Source of the DNA: Fidelibacterota bacterium | GTDB lineage: Bacteria > Fidelibacterota > UBA8477 > JABMPR01 | Direction of reading: 5' to 3' | Length of the DNA: 55,783 nt | Assembly: GCA_018673925.1 (NCBI GenBank) | Contig: JABHBL010000045.1 | Span: forward strand, 1-55,783 | Shown here: positions 8,315 through 16,105 of the stretch, piece after piece | How positions within the stretch are numbered: position 1 is the stretch's first letter | Layout of the letters: each line of letters opens with the position of its first letter | Program-made: the position numbers and the translations under genes | Notes under the pieces: model-generated | What the model was told of the DNA's origin: nothing | Database searches by the model: none | What the model saw: only the letters and a program-made list of their open reading frames with translations

Positions 8315-9427
8315 ATGATTAAAATACCACGCTTTGTCGAACAATTGATTCCCTATAAAGCAGGGAAGCCCATCTCTGAACTAGCCAGAGAGAAGAATCT
8401 GACCCGTATTGTGAAGCTAGCTTCAGCTGAGAATCCTCTGGGGTCAAGCCCCAAGGCACTGAAAGCGATCGAAAAAGCCCTTTCAGGTCTGAATCGATAT
8501 TCTGATCCGGCTTCCTATGATCTGGTTCAGGCTATCGCCGAGAAGTATTCGGTCCAACCCAATCATATAATTTGCGGTCATGGCACAGATTCTCTATTGG
8601 CCTATATCGTATCTGCCTTTACTGAGGAGGGTGATGAGATCATCACCTGCGAAGGCACCTTTATCGGTATCTATGTTTCCATCAGTAAAACCGGACGTAA
8701 ACTTATCAAACTACCCCTTAAGGACTATGGTTTTGATCTGGAAGCATTGGAGGGAGCCATAACAGAAAAAACCAGCATGATCTATCTGGCCAATCCCAAT
8801 AACCCTACTGGTACCATGTTTTCCAGTCAGGAATTTGAAGCCTTTATGGCAAAAGTCCCAGATCATATCATGGTTATCCTCGACGAAGCCTATACAGACT
8901 ATGCCAGCGAATTTGAGGACTATCCTAATGGTGTCAGATATGATTATGAGAATCTGGTGATCACGCGGACTCTTTCTAAAGCTCAGGGTCTGGCAGGCTT
9001 GCGTATCGGGTTTGCAGTAGGGCCTGACAAGGTCATTGAAGCACTCTATAAGGTGAAATTACCCTTTGAACCAAATCTTCTAGCACAGCAGGCTGGAATT
9101 GCGGCTCTGGATGATGTTGAATTCCTAAAAAAGACCATTGATCTAAATCGACAGTCACTAAACATGCTGAAAGAAAACTTTGACCGTATCGGTATTCCTC
9201 AAGTCAAAACCCACACCAATTTTATCCTCACTTTAATGCCCACGGAATCCGATGCAGCTCTTTTTGCCGAGGAATGTGCCAATCGTGGATTGATTGTACG
9301 TCATGTGGATAAATTCGGTGTATCCAATGGAATCAGGGTAAATTCTGGAACCATGGATGAAACAGAGTTTGCGGTGGAAGTCATGGAAGAAGTATATCAA
9401 ATAGTATTGAATAAAGGGGAGAGATAG
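8315..9427 (+). CDS. HisC-family PLP aminotransferase, probably the tyrosine aminotransferase of the operon
   Basis: A 370-residue class I/II fold PLP enzyme most like histidinol-phosphate aminotransferases (YSDPASYDLVQAIAEKY, NPNNPTGTMF, VILDEAYTDY, then TRTLSKAQGLAGLRIGF with the PLP lysine at 222). HisC-like enzymes often accept tyrosine and phenylalanine. Lying between hgmA and the fumarylacetoacetase-family gene with gaps of a few bases, and away from any other his gene, it most likely supplies 4-hydroxyphenylpyruvate to Hpd rather than making histidine. The assignment by context is an inference; a dual role is possible. Confidence 0.82.
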   Translation: MIKIPRFVEQLIPYKAGKPISELAREKNLTRIVKLASAENPLGSSPKALKAIEKALSGLNRYSDPASYDLVQAIAEKYSVQPNHIICGHGTDSLLAYIVSAFTEEGDEIITCEGTFIGIYVSISKTGRKLIKLPLKDYGFDLEALEGAITEKTSMIYLANPNNPTGTMFSSQEFEAFMAKVPDHIMVILDEAYTDYASEFEDYPNGVRYDYENLVITRTLSKAQGLAGLRIGFAVGPDKVIEALYKVKLPFEPNLLAQQAGIAALDDVEFLKKTIDLNRQSLNMLKENFDRIGIPQVKTHTNFILTLMPTESDAALFAEECANRGLIVRHVDKFGVSNGIRVNSGTMDETEFAVEVMEEVYQIVLNKGER

Positions 9428-9429
9428 AA

Positions 9430-10446
9430 TTGAAAATTGTTTCGTATAAATCAGGTGACTCGAATCGTAGTGGACTCTTGATCCGAGAGCAGGTCTATGA
9501 TATTCAAAAAGGCGGGGAAACCATTGGTGTAGAATTGCCCTCAACAGTTTTGGAGCTCCTTAATCTGGAAGCATCAGGAATGGAAACTCTCAAAACTCTG
9601 GATCAACGGATCAAACGCGGTCTGGGAGTCTCCACCGTAAATGATGCTGAGTTAGTGGCGCCAATTCCCAATCCACCTTCATGTCGGGATGCCTACGCGT
9701 TTCGTCAACATGTCGCCACAGCTCGTCGTAATCGTGGGGTTCCCATGATTCCAGAATTTGATCAGTACCCCATTTTCTATTTCACGAACCATAACGCCAT
9801 TTTCGGTGGAGGGGATATTCAAGTTGAAACGGATCATGAGCACAAGCTGGATTTTGAGCTTGAGGTGGCCATTGTGATTGGTAAACGAGGAAAAAACATT
9901 CAGGCTCAAGATGCCGATAATTATATCGCGGGCTATACCATAATGAATGATCTTTCTGCGAGACTGTTGCAGATGGAGGAAATGAAACTCAATCTTGGTC
10001 CTGCCAAAGGGAAGGATTTCGCCACATCTATTGGTCCCTGGCTGGTTACACCTGATGAGTTGGATGAATTCAAAATCCAGACAGATTATGGACTGACTTA
10101 TTCCCTGGGAATGCAGGCCTACCACAATGGAACTCAGATCTCAGATGGCAATGTGAAGGATATGACATGGACCTTTGCTGAAATCATTGAGAGGGCATCC
10201 TATGGTGTGGAACTATATCCTGGAGATGTCATTGGTTCTGGGACGGTGGGGAGTGGATGCTATTTAGAATTAAATGGAACAGCTGCTCTTCAAGCTGATG
10301 AAGCAGGTGAAGAATTTGTCCCGACCTGGCTAGCAAGTGGTGATGAAATTGAACTCAGGATTGATGGTCTAGGGGTTTTAAATAACACAATGGTATCAAG
10401 TGGTTCGGACCATTCAATTTTGGCCAAGAAGAAAATGATCTCATAA
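9430..10446 (+). CDS. Fumarylacetoacetate hydrolase family protein
   Basis: A 338-residue FAH-fold metal-dependent hydrolase. The metal site pattern is visible: the DFELEVAIVIG segment gives two acidic ligands and IMNDLSARLLQ the Asp; GKDFATSIGPWLVTPDEL is the conserved active-site strand. In this operon it should hydrolyse fumarylacetoacetate to fumarate and acetoacetate, the last step of tyrosine breakdown. The FAH superfamily also holds 2-keto-4-pentenoate hydratases and acylpyruvases, so the reaction is assigned by context. Translation appears to begin at TTG 9430, two bases after the aminotransferase stop, with GGGGAGAG upstream; no better start is in frame. Confidence 0.85.
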   Translation: MKIVSYKSGDSNRSGLLIREQVYDIQKGGETIGVELPSTVLELLNLEASGMETLKTLDQRIKRGLGVSTVNDAELVAPIPNPPSCRDAYAFRQHVATARRNRGVPMIPEFDQYPIFYFTNHNAIFGGGDIQVETDHEHKLDFELEVAIVIGKRGKNIQAQDADNYIAGYTIMNDLSARLLQMEEMKLNLGPAKGKDFATSIGPWLVTPDELDEFKIQTDYGLTYSLGMQAYHNGTQISDGNVKDMTWTFAEIIERASYGVELYPGDVIGSGTVGSGCYLELNGTAALQADEAGEEFVPTWLASGDEIELRIDGLGVLNNTMVSSGSDHSILAKKKMIS

Positions 10447-10457
10447 GGAATACCGCT

Positions 10458-11408
10458 GTGAATGAGACGACATCTAACGGGTTTATCAGTGTTGATCCTG
10501 ATCAAAAACCCCTCAGAGAAGTTCACAACTTATTACTCAGTGGGGTGAGTCCGAGACCCATCGCTCTGGTTTCAACGATCTCAGAAGATGGCATCGACAA
10601 TCTCGCTCCGTTTTCCTTTTTTAACGCCTTTGGAGCAAATCCTCCCTACATTGCTTTTTCCCCGGCCTATAGTGGGAAGGATGGTTCCGCCAAGGATACA
10701 CTCCTTAATCTGGAAAAGATACCGGAGTGCGTGGTCCATGCCGTGCCCTTTGATTTGATTGAGCAGGTCAGCCTGGCTTCAACTGCTTATGGTCCAGAAC
10801 TAAGCGAATTCACCAAGGCCGGTTTCGAGACGTTAGCGTCTGAAGTTGTTCGGCCAAAGCGTGTTACAAAATCCCCCTTCCATATGGAGTGTAAAGTCGA
10901 GCAAATTATTCCATTGGGTGGTACAAATGGTTCTGGAAATCTGGTTTTGTGCAAAGTGGTTAGATTCCATGTTTCTGAAGCGATAATGGAAGATGGGAAA
11001 ATGACTCCAGATGCATTGGATCTTATTGGCAGGAATGGCTTCAATTATTATACACGCGCTTCAGGAGCTGCTCTATTTACTGTGGATAAACCCACTGGAC
11101 AGGGGATGGGTATTGATCAGCTACCTGTTTCTATTAGAGAGTCAAGCATTCTCACTGGGAATGATCTAGGCAAGCTGGGCTCATTAGAGAGATTCCCTGA
11201 TACCGGTGCTGTCGAGGACTATGTAAAAGGACTAAAATCTGAGACTTCAGAATCTAAATATCATAAATTATTGTTGCATGGGTTGGAGGATTTAGAATCC
11301 AAACCTAACCAGGCCAGGCGGGATATTGAGGTCGCGGCGAAGGTGGCTCTCAATGAAGGTGACATCGAATTTGCCATTCATGTACTTCTGGCTCTCGCTG
11401 ACCTTTAA
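10458..11408 (+). CDS. Flavin reductase-like FMN-binding protein with C-terminal extension
   Basis: A 316-residue protein whose first 200 residues are a flavin-reductase-like split barrel (SGVSPRPIALVSTISEDG then NLAPFSFFNAFGANPPYIAF, the FMN site). About 110 helical residues follow (from near 205), a common addition in homologues found beside tyrosine-degradation genes. Its role there is not established; it may reduce flavin for a partner or protect the pathway from quinones. The start is GTG at 10458 with ATAAGGA 8 bases upstream, 11 bases after the hydrolase gene. It is the last gene of the operon, which then ends at a strong hairpin. Confidence 0.8.
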   Translation: MNETTSNGFISVDPDQKPLREVHNLLLSGVSPRPIALVSTISEDGIDNLAPFSFFNAFGANPPYIAFSPAYSGKDGSAKDTLLNLEKIPECVVHAVPFDLIEQVSLASTAYGPELSEFTKAGFETLASEVVRPKRVTKSPFHMECKVEQIIPLGGTNGSGNLVLCKVVRFHVSEAIMEDGKMTPDALDLIGRNGFNYYTRASGAALFTVDKPTGQGMGIDQLPVSIRESSILTGNDLGKLGSLERFPDTGAVEDYVKGLKSETSESKYHKLLLHGLEDLESKPNQARRDIEVAAKVALNEGDIEFAIHVLLALADL

Positions 11409-11438
11409 CTACCAGCATTACAACTAATATTGATTCAT

Positions 11439-11468
11439 AAAAACAGGCAGAATACTCTGCCTGTTTTT
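11439..11468. terminator. Bidirectional terminator
   Basis: A perfect 13-base-pair stem (AAAAACAGGCAGA / TCTGCCTGTTTTT) with an ATAC loop. It has A-runs on one side and T-runs on the other, so it can stop the Phe/Tyr operon on the plus strand and the small convergent gene on the minus strand. Confidence 0.93.
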
Positions 11469-11472
11469 ATTG

Positions 11473-11712
11473 CTATGATCTTTTCTTGCCTTCCAACCGT
11501 GCATCTTCCAGAAAATCGATGTATTTCCGAATGTACCGCATGAAATAGATGGCTTTATCCTCAGCGAGGAAGGTGGCATTGCCAACTTCAGCTCTATCTC
11601 CTACAGGTACAGGGAATTCAAAACCACTGTCCGTGATGTACCACAAACTCCCTCGGCTATAAAAACTAATTCTTACTTTCTGTCCTCCTTTTACCATGTC
11701 TTTCAGGTTCAT
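11473..11712 (-). CDS. Small conserved protein of unknown function
   Basis: A 79-residue soluble protein with no signal peptide. Its N-terminal half is a predicted beta-rich module (VKGGQKVRISFYSRGSLWY, FEFPVPVGDRAEVGNATF), followed by a basic helix (AIYFMRYIRKYIDFLED). The FPVP, GNATF, EDKA and FMRYIRK elements look like those of small uncharacterised proteins found in other bacteria, but I cannot put a family name to it. It sits alone between two terminators, so it has its own transcript. Confidence 0.65.
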   Translation of the reverse strand: MNLKDMVKGGQKVRISFYSRGSLWYITDSGFEFPVPVGDRAEVGNATFLAEDKAIYFMRYIRKYIDFLEDARLEGKKRS

Positions 11713-11757
11713 CTCTAACCCCTTTCTTGGTTATTTGGTTAAGGTTCCTGAAACAAA

Positions 11758-11792
11758 AAAACCCCGCTATCGGTTAGGATCAGCGGGGTTTT
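11758..11792. terminator. Bidirectional terminator-type hairpin
   Basis: AAAACCCCGCT pairs with AGCGGGGTTTT (11 base pairs, 13-base loop). It lies 188 bases beyond the stop of the minus-strand receptor gene and upstream of the small protein gene, so it separates the two minus-strand transcripts. The rest of 11713-11979 shows no gene. Confidence 0.85.
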
Positions 11793-11979
11793 AAATACCT
11801 CTTGTGGTATGTGCTAAGGAATAGGTCTACCTATGACATTTTCCACATATATATGCTGATCCATGGGCTTGTGCGCCCACGGAATCTTGAAACTCAATAT
11901 TTATATTTCTCATCATCACGGCAGGATGATAAATGGAGTTCATGCTCATACCAAATACTTTCTTCTATCCCGGGGTAAC

Positions 11980-14442
11980 CTAAAAGTCATCGCCCTCAGC
12001 ACTCTCTCCACCATTCATTCCATCCCCATTCCCGTTTCTGTCCCTTGAACGGTAATTATTGAAAATGTATTTAATGGATGCTGAAAAAATCGGCGCTACT
12101 CTATCAGATGATTGATAACGATACCAGCCATCACCTGAACTGGTAAACTCATGGTCACCGGTATCCAGGATGTCGCGAACATTGATTGAAGCGCTGAGCT
12201 TGTTCTCAATGATGTTTAAACGAGCACCAGCATTCAGAAAGAACATGGCTTCTCTTTTGCCCTGAGAGGTGACAGATGGGCTATTGTACATGGCATTCAT
12301 CTGCAATTTGATCAAGCTGTTGACTGTGAAGTTATTATTGAAGCGCATACTATAATTATCACTTTCAATGTTCTGGTTAAAGGCGGCGGGCTGATCATTG
12401 ATTTCGTAATGATATATGTTACCCATGAGATTGAAATCCCACCATTCAAACGGCATAAGACGTAAGGAGAGTTCAGATCCTACCGAGAGAGAATTTCCCA
12501 CATTGTCAAAGGTATGCAAAATGACATTCTCTGAATACACACTTTGCACCCTCTCAACCAGGTTAGTGGTTTCGCGGGCATACACTTCTACAGAAATCAT
12601 ATTCTTACCAAAATACTGCATGTATCCAGCTTCGGCAGAGTTGATGTATTGGGGCAGTAGTCCAGGATTACCTACCCTGACATTGTATGCATCTGTCCAG
12701 GTCTCAAATGGTTCCAGAAACCAGCCTCGGGGACGGCGTATCCGCCTTGAATAGCTGGTCATGAATTTGTTTGTTGGTGTAATATTATAAGAGAGGTGGA
12801 GGGTTGGGAAATAATCCCAACGATCGATCTCAAAATCTATGCTGTCAATAACGGCGATGTTTCTGAACGTGTATTCAGCTCGGAAGCCACCCTGTACACC
12901 CAGTTTGCCAATGTTTGTAGACAGCACGCCAAACAAAGACTGAATATTACGTTTATACTCTGTATCATAATCATAGGAAGTAACTTTCACATAATCAACT
13001 GCGGTCGTATCCCATATCTGCAGACCACTTTCATCTGCTGAAAGTCCAGAACGTAATTGGTATCCTGCTTCCAATTTGCCATCATTGGCAAAGGGTTGCT
13101 CGTATTTAACCTCGAGACGAGCACGGTTGGTTGGTCCATCTTCAGTAGTGATTTTTCCGCTGATCTGCTTCCCGTTAATATCAAATTGCTCTGTCGTGCT
13201 TTCCTCATCAGATTTCCGTGTGCTATAGCTTCCATCTACAGCTAGACGATGGGTGGGTCCGTTGAACTGATGCTCATAGTTGGCACCAAGATTATAATAG
13301 GCGCCCCCGCGCTTAGATATGGCTTCAGACGTTGATATAATTGGAACGCTAAAATTGTTTGTATACTCAGAGAATGTGTTCTCACCTGATCTACTAAATC
13401 CTCTAGATCCATAGGAAAGTTTGACGCCTAATATGTCATTATCAGAAAGATTGAAGTCAATTCCACTGCGAAGTCGATAGCCACCATGCTGAAAGCGATT
13501 ATCGCCCAGCTGACCTACGAAGAAATCTGTATTTCCAACCGTTGTTTGACTGAGGCTTGAATCCTGGCCTTCATAAGTCCGGGTATGATAAGCCCCGCTG
13601 ATATAAGCGGTGTATTTATGGTTGCGATAATTGATCAGGAAGTCTCCGCCCAGTTGTCCCAGGCTCCCGGCACTCAGATTGGAAATTCCGCTGATACCTT
13701 CAAGCTTACTTTTTTTAGTGATGATATTTATGATACCTGAGACACCATCAGGATCATAGGCTGCTGAAGGATTTGTGATGATCTCGATATTATCAATGGT
13801 GCTGGCAGGAATGGTTTGGAGGGCTTCATTTCCATCCAGAATTGAAGGACGATTATCAATCAGTACGGTAAAGTTACTGCTGCCTCTCAACTCCACATTG
13901 CCTTCAATATCCACCTGAACAGAAGGGGCGTTTTCAAGTACTTCCACTGCTGTACCAGAACTGGAGGTAAGGTCCTGTCCTACATTGATCACTTTTTTAT
14001 CGATCTTGTATTCCATGGTGGTGCGCTCTCGCTCAACCACTACAGATTCACCTGATACAGTTGCTGGAACCAGGAAGACCTGTCCAATCATGGCCATGGG
14101 TGTGGCCATGGTAATGGTCAGACTATCTATCCTCAATTGCTCGAAACCCATAAATTTGATGGTCAGGAAATAGTGCCCCGGTTTAACAGGATTAATACGG
14201 AAGCGTCCTCTTTCATCCGTGATGGTCCCTGTAATGGCCTCATCAGTATCACTATTGTGGAGCATGACATTGGCATACTGAATAGGGCTTCCAGATACAT
14301 CATCCAGAACTTTTCCTGCAATGCCTGAACTGGGTCTCCTCCCACCGCCTCTGCCCTGACCGTGTTGAGGTTGAGCAACAATGGTGGTTGTCATTAGGAT
14401 AATTAGTACTAGGGGGAGGGTAAATATTTTGAAGCGAAGCAT
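11980..14442 (-). CDS. TonB-dependent receptor-like outer membrane beta-barrel protein
   Basis: About 820 residues. A signal peptide (MLRFKIFTLPLVLIILMTTT, cleaved after VAQ) is followed by a Gly/Arg-rich linker, a carboxypeptidase-regulatory-like domain at about 35-110 (GKVLDDVSGSPIQYANVML, RGRFRINPVKPGHYF), a plug domain (VEVLENAPSVQVD, VELRGSSNFTVLIDNRPS) at about 135-230, then a 22-strand-type barrel. The tail after the last strand is acidic, Gly-rich and disordered. This matches the outer membrane beta-barrel family that resembles TonB receptors. The substrate is unknown; no SusD partner is adjacent. The ATG at 14442 is chosen because AAAGGA lies 8 bases before it; an in-frame ATG six bases upstream is too close. 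Confidence 0.85.
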   Translation of the reverse strand: MLRFKIFTLPLVLIILMTTTIVAQPQHGQGRGGGRRPSSGIAGKVLDDVSGSPIQYANVMLHNSDTDEAITGTITDERGRFRINPVKPGHYFLTIKFMGFEQLRIDSLTITMATPMAMIGQVFLVPATVSGESVVVERERTTMEYKIDKKVINVGQDLTSSSGTAVEVLENAPSVQVDIEGNVELRGSSNFTVLIDNRPSILDGNEALQTIPASTIDNIEIITNPSAAYDPDGVSGIINIITKKSKLEGISGISNLSAGSLGQLGGDFLINYRNHKYTAYISGAYHTRTYEGQDSSLSQTTVGNTDFFVGQLGDNRFQHGGYRLRSGIDFNLSDNDILGVKLSYGSRGFSRSGENTFSEYTNNFSVPIISTSEAISKRGGAYYNLGANYEHQFNGPTHRLAVDGSYSTRKSDEESTTEQFDINGKQISGKITTEDGPTNRARLEVKYEQPFANDGKLEAGYQLRSGLSADESGLQIWDTTAVDYVKVTSYDYDTEYKRNIQSLFGVLSTNIGKLGVQGGFRAEYTFRNIAVIDSIDFEIDRWDYFPTLHLSYNITPTNKFMTSYSRRIRRPRGWFLEPFETWTDAYNVRVGNPGLLPQYINSAEAGYMQYFGKNMISVEVYARETTNLVERVQSVYSENVILHTFDNVGNSLSVGSELSLRLMPFEWWDFNLMGNIYHYEINDQPAAFNQNIESDNYSMRFNNNFTVNSLIKLQMNAMYNSPSVTSQGKREAMFFLNAGARLNIIENKLSASINVRDILDTGDHEFTSSGDGWYRYQSSDRVAPIFSASIKYIFNNYRSRDRNGNGDGMNGGESAEGDDF

Positions 14443-14604
14443 GAACATTTCCTTTATCAAATCGAGACCGATCACAGGTCAGCGAAGATTATTTCAATTG
14501 GCCGACAACATAACTGAGACGCTACATAAGTAAAAAGGTTAAGAGGGGAATGGGAGAAGCGGAGATGATGGCATTTTTTCCTGATGATCAATAATCAAAT
14601 GTAA

Positions 14605-14645
14605 AATAAACTTTCCATTATGTATAGTTTATTGTATATTGGTGC
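14605..14645 (+). promoter_or_regulatory. Probable leaderless promoter with inverted repeat before the Xre gene
   Basis: TTTCCA (14612-14617) and TATATT (14635-14640) are spaced 17 bases apart. The ATG comes only 5 bases after the -10, with no Shine-Dalgarno, so the transcript would start at or next to the start codon. An inverted repeat AATAAACT/AGTTTATT (14605-14612, 14626-14633) overlaps the promoter and is a candidate autoregulatory operator. Confidence 0.5.
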
Positions 14646-14861
14646 ATGAGACCTAAGTATGATATCAGAAACAATTTGAAGTTGTGTCGCCTGAAGACTG
14701 GGGATTTAACCCAGGAACAGTTGGCAGAAAAAGTTGGTACCACACGACAAACGATCCTTTCTATTGAAAAGGGCCGGTATGCGCCATCTGTGGGGTTGGC
14801 ATTACGTCTGTCACAGGTTCTTGGTGCTACTGTAGAAGAAATGTTTGAATTGAAGGAGTAG
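14646..14861 (+). CDS. Small Xre/Cro-family HTH regulator
   Basis: A 71-residue protein made almost entirely of a helix-turn-helix domain (LTQEQLAEKVGTTRQTILSI, then GRYAPSVGLALRLSQVLG and EEMFEL). This is the short YozG-like type usually paired with a membrane protein. Its gene ends 4 bases before the membrane protein gene, whose AAGGAG ribosome site lies inside its last codons, so the two are coupled. It probably binds its own promoter region (see the inverted repeat upstream). Confidence 0.88.
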   Translation: MRPKYDIRNNLKLCRLKTGDLTQEQLAEKVGTTRQTILSIEKGRYAPSVGLALRLSQVLGATVEEMFELKE

Positions 14862-14865
14862 CGAG

Positions 14866-15582
14866 ATGATCAACAAAATATTCAGTCGTTTGGAGTGGCA
14901 ACCCACCCATGCAACACTAATAGCTGGTGTTGTGGTTCTTCTGGGGTTTGGGCTTTCAGAAATCAGCTGGGCTTTTTTGTCGCTAGCAGCCCTGGGCACC
15001 TTTGGTCCTGGAATCCTGAGAGAATTGGGCATTTTGAATGATCAAGATGAATTTCAACGGCGGGCAGACCGCCAGGCAGGTTATCATGCATTTCTCACAG
15101 CCGGATTATTCACTTTTTTGCTGGTAACCTATTTAAGATCTGGTGATCGAAATGTTGAAGAACCTGAGGTTGCCGTATCGCTGATTCTGGCAATACTCTG
15201 GTTTACCTGGTTTCTCAGTTCCTTATTATCGTATTGGGGTCCCCAGAAAACCGTTTCACGTGTTCTATATGGCTTTGGTTGGGTTTGGCTGGTATTCAAC
15301 ATCGTTGGCAACCTTACCGATCCCATCGCTCTGATCATGCAGTCACTAGTAGCAATGCCATTTTTCCTCCTGGCCTATGTGGCCAAGAGATGGCCCCAAA
15401 TTGCTGGTGTGGTTTTAATCGCGGTTTCAGCATTCTTCTTCTACTTCTTTCATCTCTATGAAATATTTGGTCCCAACCCTCTAGAAAAAGGTCGGGGAAT
15501 GGTCATAATTCTCTTTATGGGGCCACTACTGGTAAGTGGGATCATACTACTCCGAAATCGAGTTGTTGAGGATGAATCCTGA
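14866..15582 (+). CDS. Multi-pass membrane protein paired with the Xre regulator
   Basis: A 238-residue protein with about seven hydrophobic segments (first near residues 14-45, last near 212-232) and a conserved-looking soluble loop NDQDEFQRRADRQAGYHAF near 65, a pattern common in membrane partners of short Xre regulators. I do not recognise a catalytic motif. The downstream secreted-protein gene begins 47 bases later. It might sense envelope state or control the regulator, but this rests on pairing alone. Confidence 0.7.
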   Translation: MINKIFSRLEWQPTHATLIAGVVVLLGFGLSEISWAFLSLAALGTFGPGILRELGILNDQDEFQRRADRQAGYHAFLTAGLFTFLLVTYLRSGDRNVEEPEVAVSLILAILWFTWFLSSLLSYWGPQKTVSRVLYGFGWVWLVFNIVGNLTDPIALIMQSLVAMPFFLLAYVAKRWPQIAGVVLIAVSAFFFYFFHLYEIFGPNPLEKGRGMVIILFMGPLLVSGIILLRNRVVEDES

Positions 15583-15629
15583 AACGCCTGTGTGGAGTTA
15601 TGGGCACAATAACCTTTGATGGAGACAAA

Positions 15630-16076
15630 ATGAAATTCAGATTAAAATTGATGACAATACTGTTCCTAAGCCTTTGTACTCAGGTCATAGGACAGGGGGA
15701 TTCAACCGGTATGGATCAATTTATTGGCGACTGGTATGGCGAGGGACATTTTTACAATGTCAATTTTAGCAACGAGGTTGGGATGGTTCGGTTTACCCTG
15801 AGGGTTACAACGGAGATGGAGATCAGTGGCTCAATCGGTGATGCTGAGTTAACAGATGCAGAAATTGAAGTTGATGACTGGAACGATGGGTTTATGATCA
15901 AAGGGACTGTGGTTGGTCAAATCTTTCCCCACAATGATTTCCAAAAGAAGCGCATTATTATCATGCTAAATGAAGTTCAAGATGGTGTATCGATTGGTGA
16001 TTTTCACCTAAAAAGCAATTTTATATTTGATTTCAATATGCGACCTGGGGGTATAACATTACACAAAAACCCCTAG
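15630..16076 (+). CDS. Small secreted beta-rich protein, lipocalin-like size
   Basis: A 148-residue protein starting at the ATG at 15630 (GGAG 6 bases upstream; the frame is open further upstream but without a signal). A clear signal peptide (MKFRLKLMTILFLSLCTQ) is followed by IGDWYGEGHFYN and alternating beta strands. The W-x-G-x-G start and overall length recall lipocalin or calycin barrels, but the resemblance is weak and no function is claimed. It is possibly the third gene of the Xre/membrane-protein unit. Confidence 0.6.
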   Translation: MKFRLKLMTILFLSLCTQVIGQGDSTGMDQFIGDWYGEGHFYNVNFSNEVGMVRFTLRVTTEMEISGSIGDAELTDAEIEVDDWNDGFMIKGTVVGQIFPHNDFQKKRIIIMLNEVQDGVSIGDFHLKSNFIFDFNMRPGGITLHKNP

Positions 16077-16105
16077 ATTTGACCAACACTCAACCATCAG
16101 TGTGA

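Noticed and set aside
8315..9427. Histidine biosynthesis gene hisC
   Set aside because: Motifs fit HisC, but the position within the tyrosine operon and absence of other his genes make an aromatic aminotransferase role more likely.
12416..13245. Several plus-strand open frames opposite the beta-barrel receptor gene
   Set aside because: They lie antisense to a clearly coding barrel sequence with a signal peptide and lack ribosome sites.
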